Part shown: piece after piece, positions 23,185 to 35,036 of the stretch
Numbering within the stretch: the stretch's first letter is position 1
Layout of the letters: every line of letters starts with the position of its first letter
Source of the DNA: Vishniacozyma victoriae
Taxonomy: Eukaryota; Basidiomycota; Tremellomycetes; Tremellales; Bulleribasidiaceae
Reading direction: 5' to 3'
Length of the DNA stretch: 64,000 nucleotides
NCBI GenBank assembly: GCA_017654735.1
Contig: JADPYG010000088.1
Coordinates: 4,960,001 to 5,024,000, forward strand
Program-made: the position numbers and the translations under genes
The notes under the pieces: model-generated
The model's input: only the letters and a program-made list of their open reading frames with translations
Told to the model about the DNA's origin: nothing
The model's database searches: none

Positions 23185-24413
23185 TCAAGGCTTGACTTCT
23201 GCTAGGAGTGCTTCGCCTTTTGCACCGTTAATTCCATTTCGGACGCCTGATGTCAGCTGTGTCTGCGGTATAGCAGCAATAAGCTTACAAAGTTCGGCCA
23301 TTTTCTTTCTCGTGTCGACATCTGCAGAACCCATATGGGGTATGACCACGCCTGCTGTCAGTCATTACCCCCAGGAATACAGGAGGACGTACAATTCTTT
23401 GCCTTGACGAGACGATGGTCAGGTCCAATATTGGGTTCTCCCGTGATTACGTCTAATCCCGCACCGAAGATTTCACCCTGTTCAAGCGCATCCGCCAGAT
23501 CGTCCGAATTGATCACTGGTCCCTACCCATCAGCTCTATTCCTGGGACGATAGCTCACCCTGGCCCCATTAACGAGAACAGCCGACTTTTTCATCTTTTT
23601 CAAAAAGTCCACGTTGACTAGATCGGTCGTTGATGGGTTCAGGTCGCATAAAACTACCAAGATATCCGCTTCTTTTGCCAATTGATCAATCTCGACCCTT
23701 TCCACTTTGACTGCGAATTCCTTGGAGAACTCCGCATCGAGTTCTGCTTGATTTGGTCGAGCACGACTAGATGTATATTGTACCGTGGGCGGGGCATCTC
23801 GGTTCGTAAATACCAACAACTTCCTTAATGTCTCCTGGGATATCCTGCCGAATCCGAGGAAAGAGAGAGTGAGGGAAGGATGCGAGATTGATGGTCCACA
23901 TAGTACGAATGGGCTCCAGGGGACTTGGGGCCATTCTCCCGCTTTCACTAATGCTATACCCTCTTCCACTCGCCGCATGGTCATCAAGACTAGCATGACG
24001 CAGATATCCGATACTGCCGCAGTCAGGACTCCGGGTGTATGTCCTATCTTGATACCCTTGGCAGCTGCTGCCTTGACATCTATATGATCTGACTTCAGCC
24101 CTCCTCATGTGCGGGGACATACCATAACCGACCGAGAAAGTAGAGATGACTTTTAAATTTGGATTACAAGCGTCCAAAAACTCTTTGTCGACTTTATCAG
24201 ATGGTTGTGAGTGCATGATACATGCCCCTAGAACTTCTGGGTCGGCCAGGTGCTTGAGCACCCATTCTCGGGATGGTTGTGCGTTTTCCGGATTGAGGAT
24301 GATTTCGAACGGTGCATCCTCTAGAGTTTTCATGGCATCATCACCTACGTGTCGAGTTCTGCTCGTCAGCTCTTTATCTCAAGTCGAAAAGCTTACATGA
24401 GTAGCTTGGGCAT
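23185..24413 (-). CDS. D-isomer-specific 2-hydroxyacid dehydrogenase (glyoxylate/hydroxypyruvate reductase-like)
   Basis: Starts at the ATG at 24413, the first exon coding only MPKLLI before an intron. The N-terminal catalytic half includes NPNLKVISTFSVGYG, then GHTPGVLTAAVSDICVMLVL, the usual linker into the NAD(P) domain. The nucleotide fold reads LSFLGFGRIS (G-x-G-x2). The catalytic triad is visible as the Arg in NGARG, the Glu in DVITGEP and the His in PHMGSAD. It reduces glyoxylate, hydroxypyruvate or a similar 2-keto acid with NAD(P)H in the cytosol or mitochondrion. It ends tail to tail with the Zn2Cys6 gene, 38 bp apart, and is divergent from the next gene across 230 bp. Confidence 0.88.
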
Positions 24414-24643
24414 TATCGCGGGTATAATAAGTATGTCGAAGAATGGGGAGGTCAGCTGCCTTATCTTACGGGATATCGGGCCGGCACCGATAGCGGTCAA
24501 CAGAAGACGGGAACAAATTACCCCACGTTTCCCACGGTACCTTGCCGGAACACATGGGCCGAGCGCAGTGACGGTGCGGTGCTGGCAGTCTATCTATCCT
24601 CCATTGTCATTCTATACCATACATCCTATACACTACATTCAAG

Positions 24644-25716
24644 ATGTTCGAGTTCATCATAACACTCATCTTAGCTATGTTGATCATGGTCATCCTATCG
24701 TGTATAGGTGTCTTGATCACACAACCGATCCATGGAGCTCTGGTTCGTCTAAGGGCGAATTATAGTCCAAAGGCAGTATCGCTTGATGGTTTAGATAACA
24801 GGTAAGCTGGCCTATTTACAGACCTGTCAAGCTGACAATAGGTCTGGACCTGTATTGACCTCTCTGGTTGGAACGCTGAAACGAACAAAGAGGATTGAAG
24901 GGTGGTATGGGCTTTACAAGGGTATGCAACACTCTCGAGATAGAGCTGATGAAAGGAACATTCCCTATGCTCATGTTTGTCGCGTTGATCAGTTTCTGCT
25001 CGATCGTATTTGTTGGTGGATCCAGTAGTCCGGGACCCAAGGGAACATACTCTGTCCCAGATGCCGGTGGGATCAGGTAAGCTAATTCGTTCATGCCCAC
25101 TTGCTAGCTGACAAGCAGAATGGGAATCTTCACAATCGTCCTCACGCTCATCAGTCTACCCATGACGGTCCTCATCAATCGATCCATCATCACACCTTAC
25201 AAACTGCCCATGAACCCACGACAATCCCTCGAGATCCTCTTGACACCTCACGAACTATCAAAACCATACATGCTCTACCTTACCCCGGGGCTACTAGCCG
25301 CCACTTCCCTCCACTCCTTTTGCGTCACATTAGTCGCTGGATCCATGCGACTCCTCCTCGTCGGCGCCGGACCCGCCACGGCAGAAGAACAGATCTCCGT
25401 CTCGTGGTGGAGGTTGTTGGTATTCATGATCTTCCAATGTCTAGCTGTTGGATATCTCGTACCCCTTGAGGTCATCTCGACGAGGCTCAGTATCCAGCCC
25501 AACACTGGTGGAGTTGTTCAGGATGACGAGGCTATGCCCGAGGGAGTAGAGTACTGCGGAACGGATGAGGATGTCATTGGACTAAGGCCGACTAGCTCGC
25601 CTTATCAGGGATTGTTGGATTGTGGAAGGACGATCGCAGAGGAAGAGGGAGTGGGCTCGCTTTACAGGGCATGGTGGTGGACGATGTTGTCGAACGTGGC
25701 GGGTGTCTTTGCGTAG
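24644..25716 (+). CDS. Derived mitochondrial carrier-family (SLC25-like) protein
   Basis: Four exons starting at the ATG at 24644, about 310-320 residues. Hydrophobic spans begin at once (FEFIITLILAMLIMVILSCIGVLI) and continue (MLMFVALISFCSIVFV; FTIVLTLISLPMTVLI; LLVFMIFQCLAVGYLVPLEV). Weak carrier hallmarks remain: EGWYGLYKG after one helix pair, PLEVISTRL as a P-x-E signature, and EEEGVGSLYRAWWWT near the end. The strict PxDxxK motif is not kept in every repeat, so this is an altered family member, perhaps a membrane scaffold like the Ugo1 class rather than a standard carrier. Location in the outer or inner mitochondrial membrane is inferred from family only. Confidence 0.6.
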
Positions 25717-25830
25717 AAGTGCATAAGGAGTCAAATATGAATACATGATTATCAAGAGTTGTCGTCGCTCATTATACATTATCTGCAATCAGCACTGGTT
25801 CTGAGACTAATGACTCACAATGTGGTACAC

Positions 25831-26331
25831 CTACGCGGTGCCAGCCTGTCTCGCCAAAATGATTTCCTCCCAAGGATCCTCCCACATGCTCTCCTTTAGA
25901 TATCGCCCATGGAATGTCTCCTGCTTCCTGGGTCCTCCATAGCCGCCTGATCCTCCATGCCCGCCTCGACCTCTAGGTGCTCCACGACCCCTGCCTCGAC
26001 CTCTCCCTCTCGACTCTTCCTGACGTGGCTGATGTGAACCGTGGGGTCGCTTCCGTCAGCTTCACCAGGTCATCAGACTCACCTTGATACCCCCATTGAA
26101 CCCAGAACCTCCATTGAAGGCATCATATTGACTCGCTAGATTTTCGGCTCGAGGCCATTCGGTCGGACGCGATTCTGTTGGAGCAGCACCCCTCCCTCTC
26201 TTCTTCTTTCCACCCCCTACCACCCCTCTGTCCCCTCTACTGCTCGATCCTCCCCTTGCTGGCTTCTCACCCCCTTCCCTTGCTTGTGGTTGGGGTTTAC
26301 CGAATGCTACAGGTAGTCCAAGATCGTCCAT
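25831..26331 (-). CDS. Small Arg/Gly-rich protein with conserved C-terminal EDPW motif
   Basis: Two exons: 26331 to about 26082, and about 26049-25831. The N-terminal half is low complexity, rich in Gly, Arg and Lys, then a run of RGRG repeats suited to RNA binding and arginine methylation. The C-terminus is more specific: FHGRYLKESMWEDPWEEI. A short S-M-x-(E/Q)-DPW-x2-(L/I) ending is found in MPLKIP/TTDN1-type and some other small nuclear proteins, so a nuclear RNA- or transcription-linked role is possible but not established. It diverges from the AGC carrier across just 125 bp. Confidence 0.65.
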
Positions 26332-26456
26332 TATATGTATAGTGTATAGATTACTCCGGCCGGATTTTCGGCGCGAGACTCCGGTTGTTCACGGTTGTAT
26401 CCCTGACTCTATTAGATGGGGGTTTTGCTATAGTATATACAGTACATCATACAATA
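26332..26456. promoter_or_regulatory. Compact divergent promoter: RGG protein / AGC carrier
   Basis: Only 125 bp separate the two start codons. It contains a perfect palindrome TCCGGCCGGA at 26355-26364, the same arms as the 844-1611 array but with no spacer, and a second CTCCGG at 26381-26386. Confidence 0.55.
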
Positions 26457-29349
26457 ATGGCAGAAGAACAAAAGCCTTTGAGCTCAAGGTTATCCGGATC
26501 ACTCCTCTCTAGCCCAGAAAGTGAGGTATCAAAATGGAGACGGATGTTTGATCGACACGCAAAAGAGGGACCTGACGGAGTCAAGTAGGTGTTACGTGTA
26601 CCACGGGGCTGATCGAAGGTACCTCGAGCCAAGCAGTTTCATTGATGCTGTCGCACCTACGGAAGAAGGGTTCAATAGGATATCTAGGCAGCAGTACTCT
26701 ATACGTGAGTTTACTTGTTGGATTCAGCTGATATAAGTGTTTAAGGTCGCCGATAGCTCAAACAGAGGGCGAATCACCTTTGACGAGTTTGTCGTTTTCG
26801 AGACTTGTAAGTGACTTTGTGAGGTCGGAGCTGACGATAGTGCTCAAGAGGGTATGTCTACTACCATGACCTTACTAACAATAGCCCGACGCCGATTACC
26901 AGCTCGCGTTCCGAGTATTTGACGTGAATGGATCAGGTCAAATCGATTACGATCAATTCAAAGCTGTCCTCTCTGCCAACCTCGCCGCTTCTGAAATCCG
27001 TAAGTTTCTCATCAGTGCTTGCTAATATCAGCCTTTGACTACGACTGCGATTGGATCAAACTCTACCTAGGTCAGAGGGGAGGGAACCATATTGTCGGAT
27101 TTCAGGAATTCGCCCAGCTCCTCAAAGGTTTCCGGGGCGAAAGGGTCCGTCAGGCTTTCAGGTACTTTGATACGGATAACGATGGGTTCATCGCCCCGTC
27201 CGAATTCCAAAAGATCATGGTGGAGATTGCTGGACATAAACTATCCGACTCGGTCATTCAGCGACTTCCTACTTTATCATTAATGACCCCAGGACAGAGG
27301 ATCTCGTATTCTGAAGTCTTTGCTTTCCACAACAGTACGTCCCCTAATCATACCTCGCTAACGGTAGTCATTCGGGAACTAGACGCGGTGGAGAAAACGA
27401 TTCAGCGAGCAGTCAGAAAAGCAAAAGACGGTAAAATCGATATCACCGATTTCTTGAATGAAGCAGCAACAGCTCGAAATTCAGTCTTTACACCACTTGA
27501 AGCTTCCATCATCTTTTACCTTGCGAGTAGAGGTGCGCACGAGACGGTTCAGAGGTTGGGAATGGCGGACTTTGATGCGCTTTTGGATGCCAAGGTGGGT
27601 TTCAAAGCGGGGGATTGGTGCTAATGGGTAGTGGTCGCCTCCTGCAACTACTGTTGCTTCCACAGGACCAACTACACCCACAAGCGCTCTAGCAGAGATC
27701 GCTGGCGGTGTCTATGACTTTGTGCAGGGGGGAATCGCCGGTGCTGTAGGCGCCTTTGTGGTCTTCCCCATCGATCTGGTAAGTGCACTCACGCGGGCGA
27801 GTACTTCGACTAAATCCCAAGGTCAAAACTCGAATTCAAAATCAAAGGTCCAACGTTGTTGGGGAGGTTTTGTATAAGAATCCATTGCATTGCGCCCAGA
27901 CCATTTACAGGCATGAAGGTATGTGCCGAATCATATGACAGTGGACCGATTCTGACCATCTAGGTGGAATTCGAGGATTCTACCGAGGAACTGTCCCACA
28001 AATGTACGTCTCATCCTTGCATCTCTTGGTAGACCGAACTTACAGACAGGATCGGAGTCGCTCCCGAGAAATCCATCAAGCTTGTCGTCAACAGTTTTGT
28101 AAGCTACTCGCATGTGTACAAGACTTTGCTTACATCCAGGTTCGATCGAAATTGACGGACCCCGAGACTGGACGAATCGCTTTCTCGAGCGAGCTGATTG
28201 CTGGAGGATCTGCCGGAGGTGCCCAAGTGCTCAGTGAGTCCCTCGGGTGGTTTACAGAATTGAGCTGATGGCAGTTACCAATCCTCTCGAGGCGAGTCGA
28301 TGTTTTCTCTAAAATACGCTTACTGACCATTAAGGTCGTCAAGATTCGTCTGCAGATGGTATGGCCACATATCATAAAGTGACTTCAGCTGATCAACCCA
28401 GGCTGGTGAGATGGCTAGATCAGAACCAGGTGTGAAACCACTTGGAGTCATTTCGATCATTAGAGGTCTTGGGCTTGTTGGTCAGTCATTTCTTGCTCAA
28501 CATTCAGGATGATCTGCTGACGGGAACAGGACTTTACAAGGGTACAACAGCGTGTCTAGCTCGAGATATTCCCTTTGTACGTCTACCTTGCCATGTTCAG
28601 ACACTGGGAGCTAACATCGTCAGAGTATGATCTATTTCCCAGTTTACGCCCATATGAAGAAGGACGTTTTTCACGAAGGTCGACAGGGCAAAGTCCTATC
28701 CCTTGGTGAACTCTTGATTAGTGCTGGAGTCGGTGGAATCCCCGCAGGTGAGCTACATTCCATACCACTTCTACCCGACCCATGATTCTACCACGAATGA
28801 TCAAGATTGATCTTGGGTGGCAAAGTCTTCACTACTCGGATTTTCGAATTCCTTTCAGTGTTCCTTCATCATACATCATCTCCCTGCACTCCCAGAGAGT
28901 CTAACTGATGAATAGCGTGGATCACTACCGCGCCAGACGTCTGTAAAACCAGACTGCAATCTCAAGCCCGAGCTGGGGAAACCCAATACAAAGGAACCCT
29001 GGACGCCATGCGCACTATCGCCCGTGAAGAAGGTGTCAAAGCACTATTCAAAGGCTCTCTCTTCCGAGTAGCACGATCATCCCCCCAATTCGCAGTCACC
29101 CTTACCGTATTCGAAGTCTTGTCTCGACAATTACCCAACCCATTCTCATCCAAGACATCACCCAACCAAGGACGACCCGTTAGCTCGACACCTGATATCT
29201 CGAGGGTCAGGGCCCGAAACGCACTTAGGATCTTGCTTGATTGCTCGTCTACTTTCGGTATGGTTAAACCCGATATGGCTGCCAAGGGGGTTCAGAACTT
29301 GCCTAAAAGTTTGAGGTCGTCTACGACTGTTGGTAAGGAACTCGCTTAG
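26457..29349 (+). CDS. AGC1: EF-hand mitochondrial aspartate/glutamate carrier (aralar/AGC1-like)
   Basis: A many-exon gene for about 700 residues. The N-terminal half is an EF-hand domain facing the intermembrane space: a full loop DTDNDGFIAPSE, a second loop DVNGSGQIDYDQ with Gln in place of the last Glu, and KDGKIDITDF. The C-terminal half has three carrier repeats with signatures PIDLVKTRIQ, PLEVVKIRLQ and PDVCKTRLQ. The carrier swaps matrix aspartate for cytosolic glutamate in the inner membrane and feeds the malate-aspartate shuttle. The EF-hands make it the calcium-gated animal type, unlike the short yeast Agc1. The tail after the last helix is Ser/Pro-rich. The intron at about 28748-28916 is about 170 nt, longer than the norm. 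Confidence 0.93.
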
Positions 29350-29680
29350 GGTGGGTGGTTGTAAATATACGGGAAGAGGATTATGCATACACTAAGCATT
29401 GGTTGAGGTTGGTGACAAGACAGGGGATGGAGCGACATTGTTCAAGCTTGCCAAAGTGTCAGACTGTGCTCTGAGAGGGATCGAAGCGGTGCAGAAGACC
29501 CTTGACGGATCCTTTCTACCCCTTGGTGCGACTTACTCGTCACCGAGCTTCCATTCATTCTCCCGAGCCTGTCTCAATTGAAACAGGACGGCGTGTTGTG
29601 ATTGACATTCTTTATTTTCATATTCCACTTCGACAATCTCTCCCACCTCATCTAACCCACAGTAGCCAGAAACCGCCGTC
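29350..29680. other. Intergenic region
   Basis: 331 bp between the AGC carrier stop and the next small ORF on the same strand. I see no feature other than likely 3' and 5' untranslated sequence. Confidence 0.4.
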
Positions 29681-30130
29681 ATGTCTCCGCCATCGTCATC
29701 CACCCCAAGTTCTCTCAGACGAAGGGTCACGATCGATACTGCTCGAGGTTGGGAACTAAAGGATGAGACTCCGACAGACTTTGATCGCAAGATGAACGCG
29801 ATCCAAGACAACAAACACATGCGAAAACTCTTCGAAATCGTCGAGGCCAAATACAGCCCTGACGTCCTAGAGCTTGTTCATGACAGCATTCGAGATACGA
29901 AACCTAACCAATCAGCCTGTTTACCGGATCATAGTGTTTATAAGGAATCTCTCAAGAAGCTCCACACCGCCGCTCTGCTGTATCCATATAAGAGTCGGTA
30001 CGATCACTTTGAGCGATGGTCGATACAACACGTCGTGTCCGAGGTAGAGGCGTGGACTGGCAGAAATAGTATACAAGCCCAGGTCGAGGAGGCTGCTTCA
30101 AGCACCGAGGGAGAAAATAAAGGTGGATGA
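29681..30130 (+). CDS. Small uncharacterised intronless protein (149 aa)
   Basis: An uninterrupted ATG-to-stop frame of 149 codons. It is hydrophilic and helical, rich in charged residues (RRRVTIDTARGWELKD; DRKMNAIQDNKHMRKLFEIVEAKY), and ends in an acidic, Ser/Glu-rich tail. There is no signal peptide, membrane span or known motif. Lack of introns is unusual here, where almost every gene has several, but short genes can escape. Upstream lies a pyrimidine-rich leader with the start in a favourable context (gccgtcATG). I do not recognise the family. Confidence 0.55.
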   Translation: MSPPSSSTPSSLRRRVTIDTARGWELKDETPTDFDRKMNAIQDNKHMRKLFEIVEAKYSPDVLELVHDSIRDTKPNQSACLPDHSVYKESLKKLHTAALLYPYKSRYDHFERWSIQHVVSEVEAWTGRNSIQAQVEEAASSTEGENKGG

Positions 30131-30667
30131 CTAGGGATCACTCTTACATCTCTCATACTCCTTGCTGTACATAATGTTATACTACAGATTGCATGAAGAG
30201 GAAGAAGCAACGAACGAGGTGACCTAGCTAGTTTCGATTCAAGCGAACTCACATGATCCCTCTAACAACACAACAGTGGTTCTTTCAAATCAGTGAAATC
30301 TTGAAAAGATTGCAGGAACGGTAACATGCGCAATAGTAAATTAGTCGGATCGTACCACTACCCCGGCCTTTAACGACATCAAGGGGCTGACAGCGTCTTC
30401 GATCATAAGTCTCTTGTGCTGTCAATACAGCTTGTCGCATCATGGGGTCGTCGGACGGGGTATAGCATCACAAGCTATGCAGCCATTGGAGGAATCAAAA
30501 GCTCTCAAAGGGAATTCATACTCGTTAATCGTTTCTACTTACCATGGATACACACAAATGATGGGGATGTTGTATTACATAGTGACTTGGCGATGCCCCC
30601 TCCGGGGGTGACAATCCAAGGCCACTGTCCGAATCTCGTACTCTTTCTCAGTCCCTCGGCCCACTGA
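30131..30667. other. 3' intergenic region between convergent genes
   Basis: 537 bp between the small ORF stop and the Cut8 gene stop on the other strand. No coding or RNA feature seen. Confidence 0.45.
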
Positions 30668-31863
30668 TCACTCTACCAGCTTCCTCGAAAGTACCCATCC
30701 CAATTCTGCGTAGAACCTGGCTCTGAACGGAGCAAAAGCCTGTCGGAATTGCGAAACAAGGTAGGTATCATTCGAATCCCCCTGACTCGTATTCGAAAGT
30801 GCAAACCACATGGCATGCGATTCGTTCGCAACAGCATCGATACCGTCAAACCACTGTTCCACAATAGGTCGAGCCCACATGCCTCCTTCTTGATTGAATT
30901 CGTGAGAAAGGTGATTTAGCCATGTATTCCAGTGCTCTAGCATGATTTTGGCCAGGTCGAGTAGGGCTTTGATGGGTCCGGAAGATGTTTGTGATGATGG
31001 TGGAACGTAGGAGAGGAGGAATATGATATCGCGGGTTGTTGTGTGGTAGAGTTGATAGATGACGTGCGGGTCTATTGGGGTGTCGTGCTGGGTAGAGTCG
31101 AAGAATGAGATATAGGTGTTTGCCTAGTGGTCAGCTGGGAGTCGCTATGACAATGGCTACTGAGCTTACGATTCGCATATGCTCCTCTATCTCTGGAAGA
31201 GCTCTAGTCCACCTCCTCTCTGCGTTTACGTGAACATTGACCATCACTCCTAGGGCTTTGCGGCATTTTGACCTGCTTTCCTCCAGGGCGGAAAGACATT
31301 CTGCGAGATTTGGTTTTGGGATTTGGGAAAGGACCGAAGATTGTAGAGATGGATCTTGCTTGAGCAGGTGAAGTAGGATAGGTAGGTGAGCGGTTGTTGG
31401 CAATGTCCCTGCTAGTCAGCTAATTTCATCCCAGGGAGAAGGTCAGCTTACTTAGCAAGATACCTAGATCCACACTCCCGTCCTCGTCTTTCACCAGCTC
31501 CCGCTCATTACCAAGCCTTCGCTTGGAGCTACCTGCAATAGGTCTCGAGGCGATTTTAGCCGCTCGATTAATCGAAGAAGAAGAAGAGGTGTCTGAGCCC
31601 CTGGAACGCTTCTTTCGCTCGGTAGGGGTCTGTGCGCCCCATTGATGCCTTGCTTCCGCTTCATTCGAGGGTGTAGCCGCTTGACCGAATGAAGATGATT
31701 GTGGGGTGGTGAAGGAATGTTGTAAAGGGGGTCGATGAGGTGTTGAAGGAGCCGAGGGCGTAGTGTGCGTTGACGCTCCGAACCCCCATCCGATAGGATT
31801 TGTTCGCACGCCCTGAGGGAATGGGATTGGCTGCATTGGCCATTGTGTGAGTGAGTTTGCCAT
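30668..31863 (-). CDS. CUT8: Cut8/Sts1 nuclear proteasome tethering factor
   Basis: Three exons. The N-terminus is disordered and Ser/Thr/Pro-rich with a basic stretch (ERKKRSRG) and an arginine/lysine patch suited to nuclear import and ubiquitylation. The conserved core begins TTAHLPILLHLLKQDPSL, then SSVLSQIPKPNLAECLSALEE, the helical opening of the Cut8/Sts1 family. It continues as a helical bundle ending in FYAELGWVLSRKLVE. Cut8 binds the nuclear envelope and holds the 26S proteasome in the nucleus for mitosis and DNA repair. Length and order fit. The gene diverges from RBG1 across 200 bp. Confidence 0.85.
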
Positions 31864-32063
31864 GCTTGGGTGGTGTTGCTAGTGGGTCATGTGTATAAGG
31901 TATAAGTATAGTAGTATAGAGGGTTGATAGATGATACAAGGTTGATTCAAGTGGCGAAGCAGAGTAGGTAAAATTAACACGTCATATGAATCATCTTCTT
32001 TGAATTCGTTGTCATTTACACCAACTATTTCATACATATACATAAAACAATCTATCGCCCATC
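31864..32063. promoter_or_regulatory. Divergent promoter: Cut8 / Rbg1
   Basis: A 200-bp gap between two outward-facing start codons, AT-rich in its second half (32013-32050), which suits promoters. No further motif is assigned. Confidence 0.5.
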
Positions 32064-33838
32064 ATGACGACAGCACAGAGGATTAAAGACATCGAGGATG
32101 AGATGTCAAAGACGCAGAAGAATAAAAATACCGAATACCATCTCGGTCAATTGAAGGGTAGGCCAGTAGCAGCTCCACTACCGGGCTGAACTGACACTAT
32201 AGCCAAACTCGCCAAGCTTCGACGAGAGCTCATCAACCCTCCTGGAGGAGGTGGAGGAGGACCAGGATTGGGTTTCGATGTGGCGAGAACGGGTATTGCG
32301 AGTGTGGGATTCGTTGGATTTCCCAGTGTGGGTAAATCGACATTGATGTCGAAGTTGACGTAAGTCAAATGCCTTCTTGCTCTTCCTAGAGACTTGTTCT
32401 TTCAGGCAATGCCAGACGCATCGCCTCTGCGAGTCTCTTTACTCTCCTTCCTGTAACGACATCATCGTTGGACAATGACTGATGATCAGTGGAGTCGAAT
32501 CGGTGGCTGCCAACTACGAGTTCACGACCTTGACCACCGTTCCCGGGCAAATTACACACAATGGTGCAAAGATCCAGATTCTAGATCTTCCGGGAATTAT
32601 TGCCGGGGCTAAGGTGAGCCCATGTTTCATTTTCGCACGACGGCGCTGACTAGCAGGACGGAAAAGGAAGAGGTAGACAAGTCATTGCCGTCGCAAGAAC
32701 TTGTAACCTAATTTTCATCGTCCTTGACGTCCTGAAGCCATTGGTCGACTTGGCTATCCTCACGAACGAGCTGGAAGGTTTCGGTATCAGATTGAACAAG
32801 AAGCCACCAAGGATTTCCATTTCGAAGAAGGAGAATGGAGGTATTCTCATTACGAACTCGGTACCTCTAAATGAGCTCACGCCGGCGGCTATCAAGTCCG
32901 TCATGAGCGAGTACAGGATCAACAATGCACAGGTAAGTATCCATGGAGGCTGGAAGAACAAGGCTGATGACAGGTGTCGATTCATCAAGTTGATGCCACG
33001 GTAGACGATTTCATCGATGTTGTCGAAGGAAATCGTGTATACGTCCCAATGGTCCGTTCCCGGTCTCTTCCTCTTGATTAACTAACGGCACAGGTCACCG
33101 TGTTGAACAAGATTGACGGAATTAGTATAGAGGAACTGGACCTGCTGTACAAGATCCCGAACTCTGTACCGATCTCCTCGAGGGAGTGGTTGAACATTGA
33201 CGAACTTTTGGAGACCATGTGGGATAAATTGGATTTGGTCAGAGTGTAAGCGGATTTCCTGTTCCTGGCACCCCCTCCATCTCTCACCACCCACCAATAT
33301 CTCTGCAGCTCGATGAGGTCTTCTGGAGAGCAGAGGCAGCTGTGAAGAGGAAACAATGTATGAAGAGGATGCCGGAAATCACCATTTTTTGGAGAACACA
33401 AATTCGCCACTCAGAACTGACTCATAGATACACTCGACCTAGAGGAAAGCAACCCGACTATACCGCTCCTGTTGTGCTCAGAAATGGAAAGAACACTGTC
33501 AGGCATTTCTGTGATGCGATTCATAAGAACATTGTACCAAATTTCAAGAATGGTGAGTTTCGGTTTTTACCATTCCTACTTTACCGCCTACTACATCATC
33601 TCTACTTGTCCTTGCCTCGGCTCTCCCAGTCATTGCTTCACCGCTCTTTAACAGCAACCTCCACCACAAACCTCTCAGGGAAGCTGGATATCCCTCGTCC
33701 CCCGCAAAATATATGATATGAAGCTAAAACCTCGTAGCTATGGTCTGGGGTGGATCCGCAAAGCATGCTCGAGGACAGCGAGTCGGGCTCGACCATGTGC
33801 TGCAAGACGAAGACGTGATCTGTATTTATAAGAATTAG
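32064..33838 (+). CDS. RBG1: Rbg1/DRG1-type developmentally regulated GTPase
   Basis: Obg/DRG family GTPase. The N-terminal helix-turn-helix ([17 protein letters not shown]) is followed by G1 [10 protein letters not shown]3 [19 protein letters not shown]4 NKID and a G5-like SSREW region. The C-terminal TGS domain starts [11 protein letters not shown] and ends [21 protein letters not shown]. It binds ribosomes with a Tma46/DFRP partner and helps stalled translation in the cytosol. Three introns are much longer than others in the window: 32360-32489, 33246-33427 and 33553-33737 (130, 182 and 185 nt). The joints all keep frame and restore the conserved RVYTRPRG and FKNAMVWG sequences. Confidence 0.93.
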
Positions 33839-33995
33839 TCTGCATGTATCTTTGTTCTACATTATACAAGGGCACAAAGAGACTTCCCCCAATTGGTACT
33901 TGTGATCGAGATCCGAAATCCGCCTCCACATTTCGAGTCCACTTTGATTCCTTCCATCCTTTGCTGGTTTAATCTCTTTTGTAACATTCTTGGCC

Positions 33996-34820
33996 ATGTC
34001 GGAAACAACTCAGCCCACCAGTACACCCACCAATAAATGGGAGGAACGCTGGTAAGTCAGCAACTATGCAGGCCAATGATGTGACTGATCCCAAGGTCTC
34101 AAGGTAATACAGGTTGGGATCAAGGACACGCCCATCCCGAACTCGTCAGCCTACTAAGCTCCCCGGAAAGCTCGACTCTCGAGATTCCAACAAGTGGTAG
34201 AGCAGTAGTACCAGGGTGTGGAATGGTATGTCTACACGAAAGGGCCGGACTGATGGAAGGGATACGATGTTTTACTATTAGCGCAACATGGGTTGAAAGC
34301 CGATGGGCTCGATATCTCACCTACCGGAGCCAAGACTGCTGAGAAGTAAGCTATTCCGGACACCACTTACGATCGAAGAAGCTGATGATAGGTGGCTAAG
34401 TGATCAATCGGTCCAGCCCACCACCGGAGCCTGGAACATCGTTTGCACAGACTTCTTCACCTACTCTCCAGGATACTCATACGATGTAATCTTCGACTAC
34501 ACGTACGTGCTCAGTAATACATAAAAGCTAATGTCAGATTCCTATGTGCAATCCCCCCCTCACTCCGAGGAGACTGGGCAAAACAGATGGTGGCCCTATC
34601 AAACCCATCCACCCGATTGATCACAATGATGTACCCACTCCCTACGACACCCGATGGTCCGATTAAAGAAGGTGGACCACCATTTGGGTTGAGGGAGAGT
34701 GATTACCATACACTGCTTGATGGAGATTGGGAATTGATCTGGATCAAGAGATTGGAAAAGGGCGCGAGGAGCACTGGGGCGCCCGGGGGTGAAGCGTTGG
34801 GAGTCTGGAAAAGACGGTAG
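33996..34820 (+). CDS. TPMT-family SAM-dependent thiol methyltransferase
   Basis: Starts at the ATG at 33996. After the first intron the family opening reads WSQGNTGWDQGHAHPEL, followed by AVVPGCGMGYDVLLLA, which is the SAM-binding glycine loop, and LDISPTGAKTAEK (acidic residue for the ribose). Then come DFFTYSPGYSYDVIFDYTFLCAIPP and the RLITMMYPL strand. These match the thiopurine methyltransferase-like fold found in fungi and plants, where members methylate thiols or halides. No presequence is evident, so cytosolic. Substrate unknown. Same strand as RBG1, 157 bp after its stop. Confidence 0.88.
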
Positions 34821-35036
34821 ATACCCACTCTGATTCAGAGCTCCAGATAGCATGCATGATTCCACCTGCCCAAAATTGAGCCTGGATGTTGGACGCAGCT
34901 TAGCACCTAGATGCCGGTGGAATTCGGCTATTCCGGCATTTGCTAGCAACGTCACTCCCGTAGTCTAGCTTTCCTTTTGCGTATTTCCGACTTACCCTTT
35001 CATCTTGTACATACCTCAATCACTTACCCACCAACA

